DNA of 64,000 bases from Rhizophlyctis rosea (lineage: Eukaryota; Chytridiomycota; Chytridiomycetes; Rhizophlyctidales; Rhizophlyctidaceae): assembly GCA_027596075.1 (NCBI GenBank), contig JADGJC010000012.1, forward strand, positions 62,001 through 126,000. The letters are read 5' to 3'. Of this stretch, positions 43,101-55,056 are shown in pieces. Position 1 is the first letter of the stretch, and every line of letters starts with the position of its first letter. A program made the translations under genes and the position numbers. The notes below the pieces were generated by a model. It was given only the letters and a program-made list of their open reading frames with translations, searched no databases and was not told the DNA's origin.

Positions 43101-45064
43101 GCGTTCATGTCCCAGGTTTGTTGCCAGTTGACGCCCCAGTCATCAATCGGTGGTGGGGCTTTCTTCCCGTTTGCTTGTAACCATTTTACGGCGCCGGTGT
43201 TGAGGTGCCAGTGTTCTTGGTTGATCCACGCGGGGACGCCGTAGTATTCGCCGGAGTAGTAGAGGAGTTTGTCGACAGTTGGGTGGAGGTCGAACGCGAC
43301 ATCGTAGCCGGTACGTTTAAAGTATTGGTAGTTGTCGTCCGTGATGGCTTGGAGTCTGTTGTAGCCGAGGTTGAGGGCGCCAAGTTGGGTGTTCGAGAAG
43401 ATGATGTGGTCGGGACATAGCCATGGGTCTGCGCCGGTTGAACAGTCTGGAGTGACTTGTTGTACCCATTGGTAATCGGGCATGCTGCGGGCGCCACCCA
43501 TGCTGTTCGGGATGCGCATGCGAACAAGGATGGAGACGTCGTCACGGCCATTGACACGGGTTTGTTTTACGACTTCGGCGTATGCCATGAGGATGTTGAT
43601 TGCGGGCTCGGTGGTGATGGGCATCCAGACAGTGAGATTCCGGGTGGCCTGTTGAGGGTTACCAATGACGAAGAAATCGGCGGTCTGACACACTGCAAGA
43701 GAGGTAAGTCAACGATACATCCCACAAGCAAACACAGATAGCCCACACCAAAACACAACCACAAAGCAAAAAAAAGAACACCTACAACAACTCAAAAACG
43801 GATTCGGCCACTCAGCAATAGCTTTCGCTCTCCTATTATCCGTTGCAGACCACAAAAACGCGTACTCCACCACGCCATCTTTCTTCACTGCCGGATGTCC
43901 AAGTTGCATGGGCAACGGGCCGACGGTAGTGTCGCGATAGGCTTGGACAAAGACATCCCCGAGCTCCGAGCCTCCTCGAATGGGTTTGACGTCACATGCC
44001 CAGACGCATTCGAGGCCTTGGTCGTTCCAGAAGCCGCCGCCTTGGTCTTGGGTGGTGAAGTTATAGGCAGGGAGGTTTGTGGGCGGTGCGACGGGGTCGA
44101 TGAACTAAATTGTGGTGGTTGGTGGTTAGTCAATGCTATATGTTTATGAAAGGGTTATTGTTAACTTACGTGAGCATTGTCAGTTCCGTTTGCCTAAAGG
44201 AAATGTTACAGTTTAGCACAACCATCAACGAAACTCATTCAACATATTGCATTCCACTTACATTGCCAGCATATCCAGTGATGCGCATGCGCACATTCTA
44301 TCATCCGTCAATCATAGACATCAGTTTCACTACATCAACAGCACCTCATGGGACGTTGACCACTCACATTGGTGCTACCAACAGAAGTCCGAAGTATGAT
44401 CCTGTCGATGATGTGACCCGTGAATTGAGCCAAATCAATAGATCCTGGAGTCCAACTTCCTGAGTTAATGGTGTGGCCGGTCGTCCAGGTGGTGATGGGA
44501 CCCGTCCAAGCTTTCACGCCGCCATAACTGCAGGATAGCTCGAGCTGGACGTCTGTCGAATCGGCCTATTTGTGGTATTGACGTTAATATGTGAGGAGAT
44601 AATGAAAGGGTGCGATAATTCGAGATCCAACAGGGGCTAAGTTTGTCAAGACTTAGGCGGACTCACCTCGATCCAGAATTTGAACACCTCATAAAGTTGC
44701 GGACCAAAGTTTCGCAAGTTGGCACCTCCGCTGCTGACGAACTCAAGTACCGAGCCATTATTCGCTGGAAGTGTCGCTTCGTAAGGAATGAGTGTGTGTG
44801 GCCCCACAGTCTGTGATGGAAGTGCCGTTGTGTTGGTCAATGCTGGGCCTTCGGCGGTTCTTGTCCATGCCAGTCCGGGGAAAGCTAAGAATTGGGCATT
44901 GATGGTGGTGATGTGGAGTAGGAGTAGGGCCAGCTGGACCGAGATAAGGAAGTAACAATATTAGACCCATTGTACAAGGTCAATTCACACAAAGGTCCAA
45001 GAAATAGGCTAGTTATGCTACTTACAAGGTGACCAGGTGGTCCAAAGTATCGACACAAGTTCAT
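40150..45064 (-). CDS. Class C-type 7TM receptor fused to an extracellular solute-binding-protein domain
   Basis: Seventeen exons, all phases consistent, encode 1,165 aa: 45064-45026, 44933-44667, 44565-44368, 44297-44262, 44193-44170, 44104-43786, 43692-42692, 42569-42348, 42244-42202, 42108-42005, 41940-41896, 41782-41666, 41593-41278, 41174-40879, 40788-40725, 40646-40544, 40453-40150. A signal peptide (LALLLLHITTINAQ) spans exons 1-2. Residues about 28-290 form a beta-rich ectodomain. Residues about 310-770 resemble bacterial sugar-type solute-binding proteins (LTVWMPITTEPAINILMAY; YSGEYYGVPAWIN; GFATLRAYGGLPAF). From about 806 come seven TM helices like GABA-B/class C receptors (AMVALCAAGIAFELVLMALF; ALKSYRIYFIF; IVAAYYAFRTRNV; AIFAIPKVLYAF), then a cytosolic tail. 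Such a protein would sense an extracellular ligand and signal through G proteins. Ligand and coupling are unknown. Confidence 0.85.
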
Positions 45065-47041
45065 GACTGGCCGTATGTATCACCAAAGTAAAACTGCGTG
45101 GAGCAGACGTGGAGCATTTTTGAGACACCCCTTTCCTTTTATACCCCCAAAAGCATTGAATTCGACTTCTGCTAGACTCCATTCGGAGTCTATTTCCCAT
45201 AACCCGCACCGCCTAACAACGCAAGGTGCAACACTCTACGATCCGCCATTCAGACGAACATCGTTTCCGAGGTTCTGAACGGACGGATTCCAAGGGGACA
45301 CCACAGCCCGCTGCTGATGTTTTGCGTTGGCCACAGAAACTTTTCGCTATCCCATATCGGAAGATCCCATGTCAATCCTCTATTCATGAGATTGAAATAC
45401 AACAAACTAACTAGTGGGAGTAACGGTGCAAGCATGATTGAACAGTTAACACTGCGAGTCGGGCACTGGTATTTGAGCCCCGGAGGGTTGAGCCGACAGG
45501 CACAGATTGTCGGTACTTGTTAGTCCCTTCTGGCACGTCAATGGCCGATTTGAACAATGCATGCGCCTCTAAGGGTCTTGCAGACCTCGTGGCGATGCGC
45601 GCGAGTAGAAGGACCTCCAGCCTGCCATGCCAAGCTCTGGGACTAGGCTTCTGACAGAACTTGACAGAAGCATGAATTGTTATGCATACATGATATCAGG
45701 CAGGAGAACGTATGGCGGATTGTAAGATTTGGCTCGTAATGTTTTCCAATGTTTCGACATAGCAGTAGGTTATTATGACTCCGCGATCCATGGAACGGCC
45801 TATGTCCGATGCCGCGGAGGGAGGCAACCGCCCAATCTTGAATATAATGGATCATCTTCTAGGCGCTGCGGAGGGTGGGGTTGATCTGGTCCCTTTGGAA
45901 TGTAAGGGTTTTTCTGTTTACGATCGGTGTCTAACCGGCGTTGCCATTCCCATCCTCAGCGCCAGAAGCCGATGTGAACAAAACTCAATTGCGGCAAGGA
46001 GAGTAAATGTCCGCGGTACATATGCGTTGAGAATATCATTCACCTTCCAGTGTTGTGAACGGACCCAGTCATTGCGATAAATGGGTTCAAAGAAGTTAAC
46101 GCCAGATTGATTCCAGTTGTTGCTAGTACGGAGATGCGTAAGCGGTCCGCGATTGTATCATATCATGTTTCCAAGACATGTGCCATCATGAAGACAATTT
46201 AGCCTTCACATGAAGACAGTGTGCCGAATGGTGTGAATCCTCTCGTTTCCAAACTGTTTCCAAAACTATCATCAGGGGTATGGTCAAATTTGATTACGTA
46301 ATCCCTCTTTTGAGAATCTGGCCCTCCATATCCCATTTAGCTCAAATATCACTTCATAGTGTGCGTCCGTAGGAAGTGGGGGAGTATACATCATATGGAA
46401 ATCTACCGTATGCGAAGGGAGCAATGCAATTCCCTGCATCGGGCATTGGTTGCCATTGGAGCGTTGTTTTATGCATTGTCGTCCTGGTAGTGCTGCAACC
46501 AACCATCGAGTTACAAAGTCAGTTTACTGGCATCCAATTTGACGGCTTGCCCAACTTCACCTTCGCGAATTCCTCGCGCCACACGCGCCACCACGGTCGC
46601 GCACACTCTTCACCCAACCCCGCTTCACTCAGTTCAAGACAACCTTCCCACCTTCAGTTTCATCCATTCTACTGCAGGCAGAGAGGACAATCACAGGCAC
46701 AACCTCCTACCACTGTGACTGTAACCTACTGTCAGTTGTTGTATCGGTAGAAGCGTATTCACCTCACTCCAATTGTGTGCCTATACCTGTAACAAATCCT
46801 GTCACTATCCCACTCCCCATTTTCCACAACACGCCACGGGGCGACCGAGACTTAGTGGCCAAGTTGCGGCCATAGGAGAACCATATAGAATATAACCCTT
46901 TGTTCGGCTTAGAATAGTAGTTTCTGCGTCTATCCCCGATATTCTGGTGCAAGAGGCTACTTATTCGGTCACACACCTGAGGCACCTCCCAAAGGCTGTC
47001 GTCGAGAAAGCCACCCCCGTCCAACGCTCAGGCCAAACGAT
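45065..47041. other. Intergenic spacer upstream of the receptor and Sds3-like genes
   Basis: Nearly 2 kb between divergent starts. Short protein-like ORFs occur (45775-46080 plus; 46284-46502 minus, reading PLPTDAHYEVIFELNG). None is extended by splice sites or matches a family I know. They may be gene fragments or chance. No RNA gene or clear repeat seen. Confidence 0.4.
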
Positions 47042-49285
47042 ATGTCATCCCGTTCCAGTCGGTCGCGGAGCGCTACGGCAAAGAAACAGGTAGCTGCTAC
47101 ACCCACGCCGGCAACTGAACCTATCCCACAACCTGCGACCCGGGTAACTTTGAGAACAACGTCGTCGAGATCGTCTGGGACAGCGGAGACAAAGGGTGCT
47201 GTATCTGTCAATGAACGTGCTGGCATCAGTCGGAACTCAGCGGAAGGCGGGGTGAGTTGATGTCATGCTCGTTAAGACTTTTGTGGATTCGACTGTTATG
47301 ACTGGGATTCCAACCAACAAAGAAATTGATGAAAAATGTGGCTATATCTGAAAACGTTTCCATTTCAATCCCGTCAGAAACGTACTACCACCCTATCTCT
47401 GCGAATCCGTACACCACAAAACGAGAAGGCCGCCGCAGAGGACGTCGCCACGCCACCGTTAGGGGTCACTACCCGGCGTCGATCCCAGACCACCGCTACG
47501 GAGCCCGCAACCGCATCCACTTCATCCACACCAGCCTCCGAGCAAGCAATGCTCCCATCAGCCTCGCACGACGACGAACCTTCCTCCCAACCACGACGAG
47601 CAAGAGCTAAGCGCTCCAGGCAGGAAATATCTACTGTCACATCCGATGCATCGTCCAGAAAGCGAAGACGGGAAGCGGTGGAAGATGCCGGTGAGACACC
47701 GACAGCCCCGTCGTCCAATGATACTGGTTCATCTCAAAGCTCAAACGGCGGGATCAAAATACGCATTCGCACCACACCCTCCACTCCAGAACCTGCCAGT
47801 CCACCTGCCGAAGGCGACATTGATGGTGCGGAGAGAGAATCGGTTCAAGAGCAGGATCTATTTGAGGATGCACCTACAATTGTCATCAATGGTGACACCG
47901 GAAAGCCCAAACAGAGAATATCAATCCTGCCGCTTTCAAGATCTTCGCCTACCGGGAAGCGCATCTCCGCAGATGAAGTCACGGAAGCGCCGCGTCGGAA
48001 GCGCACACGACATTCAGGTGGAGGATCTGGTATCGGACAGGGGGCGGGGGGGAACACTGGCATCAATGGCAGTCATAGTGGCGTAAACGGTGCTGGGATA
48101 TCGGCCGATGCAGATCAAATGGACTCCTTGCAACTTGATCTCGACGGTATGCATGATACTTCTTGCAAAACGATGCCTTTCCATGGATCACTTATCATGC
48201 CGTGTCTTCCAGATCGAGATACGCACAACGTACCGGCCGACGACGAGGATGCGGCGCTTGTCGAAGCGGCGAGAGACGAGATGGCCGCTATCAAAGGAGT
48301 TGCGCTTGAACTGAATAAGAGGTATCAGATATCTGGTTCTCCCTTCGAAAAATGCGACCAGAAAAGCTAACGCCCATCCACCCAGACGAGTGGACATTGA
48401 GCTTGAGTTGATCGAGCACGAAATTGAACAATTGAAGGATGGTGCGTTCTCTACTGCCGCAGTACATGCTGGAAGCATACCAATGAACATATGGACTCAT
48501 CGTTATCAATCTTTCCACAGGAACGCACCCAGATTACATCGCCGCATCGCGGGAAATCGACGAAAGATACCAAGCGCTCCAGAACAGGGACGAACGTTGG
48601 GCGCATCATCGGCGGGAGGCATTGGATAACGAGCATAGGAATACTGTTTGGATGGCAAAAATGGATTTTGTTGTAAGTGCTTGTGGTTGTCACCTTCGAT
48701 TTGATGGACGCTATATTCTAATGCTTTGCGTGTTGATGCTTCACAGAGTAGCCGTTGGAATCTAAAGACGGCGCTTATTAGGGAGATTGCGGCGAAGAGG
48801 TGGCAGTTGACGACTGAGTATGAGATTAGTAGGGGAGAGGGGCTGTGTAAAGAAGGTGGGTTCTGTGGGATGATGAATTTCGGAGGCCGACGTGGACCAT
48901 GCTGGTTGTCACGGTACTAACTGTAATTTTGGAAATGCAGATCTCTACCGCCCATCCCGACATATCGTTGAAGCGAAGCGCAAGCGAGCCATCGAGGACG
49001 CGTCGTACATTCCTTCAGGACTGCCACCAGGGAGGGAAGATGTACCACAGTGGGTCAAGAGACAGATCAGAGTTGCGAGGAAGGAGGGGGTTGCACCGGT
49101 ATGTTGTGACACATTTTGTGATTGGTTGATACGAGTACACCAGACTGAAATTGTAAATCCATCAGGTTTACATCCCACCCACATGCAACGGACTATCAGA
49201 AATGGAAGCTGACCAGGACCTAGCATTCATACGAGCAATGAAACCGATTCAAATCGTCATGCCGGAGATGGTCTTTGTGGAGTGA
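47042..49285 (+). CDS. Sds3-like subunit of an Sin3 histone-deacetylase complex
   Basis: Eight exons, 47042-47251, 47378-48146, 48213-48321, 48386-48441, 48521-48672, 48747-48855, 48941-49098 and 49166-49285, encode 560 aa. Sds3 proteins stabilise and dimerise the Sin3/Rpd3 corepressor. The first 300 residues are basic, Ser/Thr-Pro-rich and low-complexity, with nuclear-signal clusters (RRARAKRSRQE, SRKRRRE, PRRKRTRH). The recognisable domain starts near residue 345: IELELIEHEIEQLKDGTHPDY, then ERYQALQNRDERWAHHRREALDNEH and ALIREIAAKRWQLTTEYE. This is a long charged coiled coil with the GTHPxY hinge typical of Sds3/BRMS1/Dep1. The C-terminus ends VYIPPTCNGLSEMEADQDL. Which paralogue (Sds3 or Dep1) is not decided. 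Confidence 0.8.
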
Positions 49286-49840
49286 TCTGTCTCTTTCCAT
49301 TCTCGTCATCATACCTTCCCTTCCCAAAGTTTCTTTCGGTCGTCGATGTCTTTCTATGAGGGGAACGAGGACGGATGCTGAAGCCGCATCCATTCTTGTT
49401 TCCGGTCCAGTTTGCGCCCCTTTGGACGTGTTCGAAGCGTAGAGCTTTGAACGTGTTTCCATCCTTTCTTCTTTTTGTTCTGTTTCTACATCTGTTACCC
49501 CTGTTTCATCTGGCACAATTGTACATCTGTAAATAATATATAGCATTCTGAAGCGTTCGGGAAAGATAATGCACGACCTTTTGCACGTGGTCATGTGGTC
49601 TTATCGTTTATCTATCATGTTTGCAAATGATTTTGGGCTGTGACGAATGTTTGGGAAGTCGCTACCAGTATCATCCCAAGCGGAGTGGATCAAGAGGTTA
49701 AGCAATGACTTTCAGATTAGTGCAATTATTACGCTGCTAGATACATATCAAACAAGCAATTTACAATTTAGCTTTGTGATGCAAGTTCTGCGCCTACCAA
49801 ACGGACAGAGAAATGTTGAATGTTGAATGCCTTCCAGTAA
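49286..49840. other. Convergent 3' spacer
   Basis: 555 bp between the Sds3-like stop and the stop of the RS-domain gene. AT-rich near 49530-49790, as expected for two 3' UTRs. No supported ORF or RNA gene. Confidence 0.55.
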
Positions 49841-50619
49841 TCAATCTGGACCCAAGGCACTCCTTCCGCCAGCCCTCGCATCACCGTCCATTTCCATCCT
49901 GTTGTCACGGTGATCATCCCTGTCCCTCTTTTGTGGCCTGCGGTCATCAGTCACTTTGGCAGTGTTCTCCCTGCTGCCGCGTTTGGGGTCTCGGTTGTCA
50001 GCATCGTCCTCTTTCTTGATTTTCCGGTTCCGCCTGTCATCACGGTCACGCTCGCGGTCACGGTCACGGCGAGCGGGTGAACGGCGACGCGGTGAACGGC
50101 TTCGGGAAGTGATTCGGCGATGATGACGAGGGGGCGAGCGGCTTCGCGAGCGGCTTTCCGAACGGCTGCGCGAGCGGCTTCGAGCCGGACGATGACGGCG
50201 GGGATGGTCGTCACTGCCTCTCTTGGAGTTGCGGCGGTCTTCAAGAGCGGAGTTGGAGGACGAGCTCTCGGAGCCGGTATCGTCAGAGTCGGAGCCGCCA
50301 AGTTCGGCATCATTGGGAACGTCGGCGCGGCGGAGGAATGCCTGATTGTCGCAACAAGTGAATACTCAGTGAATATTTGTTGAGATCAGAATGTGGTTGC
50401 TTGCAATAAAAATATCCTGCCGCCATATTCCACTTGCGTATCGTGGAAACTCACCATGTGCTCCACAACTTCGACTGGGTTTCTTGGAACGATGTTTCCG
50501 TTTTCGCGCTTGAGTAGGGCTTGGGTGAACTCGGACATGATCCTCACTCCCAGAGCAACGTCTCCGCCAATGGAGCCGGTGACTGTATCGTCGTTGTCGA
50601 ATGCAGGAAGTCCGGCCAT
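49841..50619 (-). CDS. RS-domain (arginine/serine-rich) protein, probable splicing-related
   Basis: Two exons, 50619-50455 and 50341-49841, encode 221 aa. ATG 50619 starts MAGLPAFDNDDTV. The first 55 residues look folded (GVRIMSEFTQALLKRENGNI) but match no family I can name. The second exon begins with an acidic Ser patch (GGSDSDDTGSESSSSN). An RS/RD domain follows: RSRSRSRSESRSRSRSP, SPRRRRSPARRDRDRERD, then a KKE/DD-rich tail. RS domains mediate spliceosome contacts and nuclear-speckle targeting, so a pre-mRNA splicing role is inferred. In another frame the same bases give Ala/Val-rich text, which is a shadow of the repeated codons. Confidence 0.7.
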
Positions 50620-51570
50620 GGTTGCAGCAAGCAAGGGTGGTACGTGAAAGCTGGGTCTGAGAGCACGACGCTTGTCACAAAGCTGGGCAATGATGTTATT
50701 GCAGGGCGGGTATACTTACCAACTTATATTACTTTTAGTCAGAGACGTGACGCAAGAACAGATGAGAATGTCGAGCGTGGGAAAGTGGGTGAAGATGGCG
50801 AGGAGTTGAAGTAGATGAGGAAACCCCTGCGAGGCTGTAGATATGCCCATATTGGGGGAAATGTCAATGTTCCCAAGCGATGAGCAGTATGTCCATTTCT
50901 GGGAGACACTTGATTTGCCAAAATCGAACAGATTGCATTCATTAAAAGGCGTTGGAGGGCTTGAGCCAATGATGTGTGATCAACTTTATGGCTTGTTGGC
51001 TTGGGCCAATTGACTGTTGGCTGCGTGCATAAAGGCATGTGATATCAGATGCTCGCTGGAGAGCCAGTTCAGCTGCCTGGACTGGCTTGGGCAAATTAGG
51101 AGAGGCTTGTGTTGGCGGTCACAAGCCGGCAAATCATTTGTCCAAGCCAACCAAGCCATTGGGGGCGCATGATACTGTATGACTCAAAATATCAGCCACC
51201 CGTGGCGGGTGACCAAGCCCAAGGGGCCAATCTGGAATCATCATTAGTCTCCATCCTCCAACAAGATTTATATTCCCTCTTCCCCCAATATCATTCTCGT
51301 CCCTCTTCCCTCCGTCCACTTTCTCAACACCATCAAAGCATCCTTCATGGGGTACTCTCGTTGTTCTCCACCAATCCATCCACCAACCGACTTCGACTTT
51401 GGCGTCCTTTCCATCGAAGACTTTGGAAACCTGTACCAATCTATCCGGCAACCAATTCGAGCGCTCTTCGTGGAACATTTTGGAAACCATTCTCACTTTC
51501 TTGTGGAAACTCTTAGAAGGTAGGCGGTTGCCCAGTCGTGAGTAGATAGAGCTATCCCGTCAGCACAAAG
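50620..51570. other. Intergenic region upstream of the RS-domain gene
   Basis: About 950 bp. The first part is presumably the RS gene promoter. Open stretches on both strands at 51109-51516 overlap each other and show no family resemblance. Nothing else recognised. Confidence 0.45.
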
Positions 51571-52005
51571 GCAAACCTCAGAAGTTTTCGTGATGACTGA
51601 GGCCATGGTTGGTGGATGCCTTCCGCTCTGTGCACGGGTGATTCAATTGAGCAAACCTCAGAAGTTTTCGTGATGACTGAGGCGATGGTCGGTGGATGCC
51701 CTCCGCTCGGTTGTACATATCTCTTGTGGGCTCATATAGACGGTGACGGGTCACAGAGCAAACCTCAGAAGTTTTCGTGATGACTGAGGCCACGGTTGGT
51801 GGATGCCTTCCGCTCTGTGCACGGGAGATTCAATTGAGCAAACCTCAGAAGTTTTCGTGATGACTGAGGCGATGGTTGGTGGATGCCCTCCGCTCAGTTG
51901 TACATATCTCTCGTGGGGCCCCGTCTCGTCTCTGGAAGTACACATCAAGCAAACCTCAGAAGTTCTTGTGATGACTGGGGCTATGGTTGGTGGATGCCCT
52001 CCGCT
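51571..52005. repeat. Higher-order tandem repeat: five ~58-bp cores in an alternating 80/107-bp pattern
   Basis: The core begins GCAAACCTCAGAAGTTTTCG, continues TGATGACTGAGGC, then ATGGTTGGTGGATGCC and TCCGCT. Cores start at 51571, 51651, 51758, 51838 and 51949. Spacing alternates (80, 107, 80, 111 bp) because two different linkers alternate: one with TGTGCACGGG, one with TTGTACATATCTC. The true unit is thus about 187-191 bp, present about 2.5 times. Minus-strand open reading through it is repetitive and not a gene. Confidence 0.92.
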
Positions 52006-52764
52006 TGTTGGTGTGCGTTCCAGTGTTGGATATTGGATATGTTTCAAGCGATGGCTTTCCGGCCTCCGACGTTGTACATGTACCTTATTAATGATGTCCT
52101 CCCATTCAATATGCAGGCCCGCGGCGTGTCGTGCTTGTGGATTATATTACTCCATTCAGGTACACATCTTGTTTCCGCTGGATACTGTCTACAGTCGCAC
52201 TAACAAAATGCAAACATTGTCTCTCAGTTCACGTCGAGTAGTGGCTACGAAGACCAAGACTTTTCGCTTCTATAGCGTCGCATTTCTTCATTAGGGGACG
52301 TAATATAGCGGGGCTTCGCCAAAATTGTATAATGCAAAGTCAATTGGGACTGGACAGTGTGGCGATGGAGTTGTCGTGATCTTCCTTGTTGATCTTCCTT
52401 GTTCATCCCTTACGATTGCTGACTCCATCAAAAGCAATCAGTGCTGTGCTATCTTCCAAGGACAAAAGATACATATACACAGTTTTTTTCCGAACTCCCG
52501 GAATTTGATAGAGGACAAAGCTTAAGCCTACATTTCATTCATCCATGGGTTCTCTGCTCATTTATATAATACTATGCACAACCTGGCGGCCCAAATACTA
52601 TGAAAACACCAATCTAAGCCACATTTGCTCCGTCGTCCTCCCCCACCTTCTGGTCCTTCTCCCCCACCTTCTCCCCACCCTTCTCCCCACTCGCACCTCC
52701 CTCAACTCCCTCTGCAGCCGCCGCCTCCCCAGTGTACAAGCGCTCAGTTAGAGAACCCTCATTC
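52006..52764. other. Spacer after the tandem repeat
   Basis: About 760 bp without a supported gene. Part of it (52614-52764) is the 3' region of the minus-strand gene, or its last coding exon if the alternative acceptor at 52890 is used. Confidence 0.4.
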
Positions 52765-55056
52765 TCAAGTTCTAACGGATCCATCGTACTTCTTGGCGAC
52801 GTTCTTCGAAAGCTCAACGTACCGTAAGACGGTTTCTTCGTGTAGTTCGCGGTATTCTTCGGGGGCTCGTCTGGGGAGATTTTGCGGGTTCTGGGAGAAC
52901 AGTGTCAGCAAGGAATCTCAACTTTCGTGAAGCTTGATTGACTCACATGAGGAGAACATATGTCGATCGATCCAAATACTGCCGGGAAATCACCACCAGT
53001 GGTAAGTCCTTCAGAGCCACGTCGGATGTGACTTTTTCGGCGACGAGAGCGCCTTTGCGCCATTTATAGTAATAATCCTATTCAAAGAATGAATCGGTGT
53101 AACAAGAGGATGATTTGATAGTCAAACTTACACAGGACAACATGTCTGAAGGCGATACCGAAGGTATCCCATCATCAGAAGAAGACGAGCCGGCACTCTC
53201 AAGCGATAGATTCGGCGCATTGACGTCCTCCACTATGGGGGCGAACGAGAAGAGAGGAAAGGGCTGGTGGAATGCGTGGATGAGGACCATCATTGTCTCC
53301 GTTAGTTGATTGAGAGTTTGGATCGCGATATCTGGATGGGATCATTATTCCATTGTTTTACAATAGGGTTAGGCAGATGACATACCACACGCACGCCCCA
53401 GTTCAATCAAGCTCGTAATCAACCCCAAAACCTCCTCCAGCGATACAGAACTTCCCTTCTTGCGCCATGCCGTCCACATTTCCCGGAATAGACTAGCGTA
53501 CATCGCAACGTGCGAAACCAAGGTTCCAGAAGGGACAAGTCTCCGCCCAGCTGCATCACAGAATAGCATCTGGATCGGCAACTTCCGCCTATCCCCACCC
53601 CTCACACTATGCTGCGCGTTTTCGGCTTTGACAACCCCATCCAAATAGTCGACATCAAACTTAGATGTCGCTTTGATTTCCTTCCAACAATCTGGGTCTG
53701 CATGCACTTTTGGGACCATGGCGTCCATGACCGCGATAATAGAAGAGGACAATAGCGGCATAAGGTCGGGTGAATAGATTTGAGGCAGATGTTGCAAGGT
53801 TACGGGCTCGCCCTTCGTATGTGGTACAAGGGAAGAAACGAAAACGAGAGGCCTGATAGAGAGCGGCCGCACGTTGCGAGTAGATGGCTCGCGTATCAAT
53901 GACTGCGTTTTGAAGCAGTGTTGTGAGTCGTTCCTCAATTGGGCGGCATGGTCCGCCCGTGAAATGCGATTGTCCTGTGATGAAGCGGCAAACATATACA
54001 CACTTCAAAAGCCCCTCAAGGAGTTGATCCGTTGTGCTCCAAATGCGACCTTGCTCTTTATGCGAGACACTGCTGCGCACGGTCTGGCAAGTGAGGAAGA
54101 TATATTCCGCTTGGGTTGGTGTGAGGCCGAGGGTGGTCAGTTGCGGTAGATTTGGGTACCGATTGTTGATGTAGAGCAAAAACCCGTTGGCTTCGTGGGA
54201 TTTGACACCGCTTTTTGCATGCTGCGCGGATGGGTTTGTGTCATTGTCGAAAAACTGCCGAAGTGCATGCTCCAGGTCGTCTGACGTGTCCGATGCAACT
54301 CGGAATGTGTCAACGTCGCTCAAGATTGATTGATTAGCAAGATCTGTTGGTTGAGGTTGTGGCACGGTGATGGAGCGGCTGGAGGCGACTGAACTTATTG
54401 GAGCCACGAACGATCCCGTTGCATCTGAGTCCTGGTCATCGCTGGAAAGGCTGACGGGCGATGGTGATTTCAGAGGAATGGGTGTTGATGTGATGGGCTG
54501 AAGGTTGCTGGAATGGAATCGTCTTGCGCAATGACGTTCAGGCCAGACGACAGGCTTCGAGGAACCGGGCGACCATTTGCTCGAATGAAATAGCTTCGCC
54601 CAATATGGCCCATCAACATCGCACCCAACACCGCATCATCCCCAACCCCAACAACCTCCCCCTCCCCAACTTCCGAGACCAAGGCAGGCGTATTCGTTGC
54701 CCCTCCTGCATCTGCCGCCTGCAATGAACCCGCCCTTCTTCTCAATGTCGCTCGCCGTACAAGCTCCTCTACATACCGCCGTCCTTCTTTTCTTTGATCC
54801 GCCATCCTTGTTTTATACTTGATCTTCATAGCATAGCAATTTCGCCACGCTCTGCCTCGCCTTTCGCTACGAAGTACTTCCCTGCGCGGCTGAGCTCGTC
54901 GGTGTAGATTAGCCACTGTTCGTCGATGATTTCGTCGACTGTCATTCCAGAGCGGACTTTTTTGTAGTGTGTCGCTAGCCAGTTGCGGAAGAAGTAGTCC
55001 CGTTTCGAGCCGTTCGCCCAGTATTCCAAGTGATTCGGCGGTGTGGGCGTTGGCAT
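52765..55056 (-). CDS. Hypothetical multi-exon protein of unknown family
   Basis: I do not recognise this protein, but consistent phases and protein-like text support a gene. Exons: 55056-54878 (MPTPTPPNHLEYWANGSK..., a folded segment with RDYFFRNWLATHYKKV); 54806 to about 54565 (KMADQRKEGRRYVEELV); an exon ending at 54000, with start uncertain between about 54410 and 54540 (NGFLLYINNRYPNLPQL); 53902-53386 (VFVSSLVPHTKGEPVTLQ, LPIQMLFCDAAGRRL); 53331-53132; 53077-52947 (DYYYKWRKGALVAEKV); 52870-52765 (APEEYRELHEETVLRYVEL). The junction between the second and third exons has no good donor and may be wrong. Ser/Asp-rich linkers separate folded pieces. A second in-phase acceptor 20 bp upstream of the last exon would give a different, acidic C-terminus ending at 52614. 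Confidence 0.55.

Noticed and set aside
51751..52047. Minus-strand ORF of 98 codons with internal repeats
   Set aside because: It is a translation of the non-coding tandem repeat, with no splice context or family resemblance.
53369..54001. Single uninterrupted ORF from 54001 as a separate gene start
   Set aside because: Its first 33 codons are better read as an intron: donor GTATAT after the Cys codon at 54000 and acceptor before 53902 link it in phase to the upstream exon.
54807..54877. Apparent frameshift caused by a GCTAT tandem duplication in the unknown gene
   Set aside because: A 71-bp intron (54877-54807, donor GTACTT, acceptor ACAAG) joins the frames with consistent phase and removes the duplication from the coding sequence.
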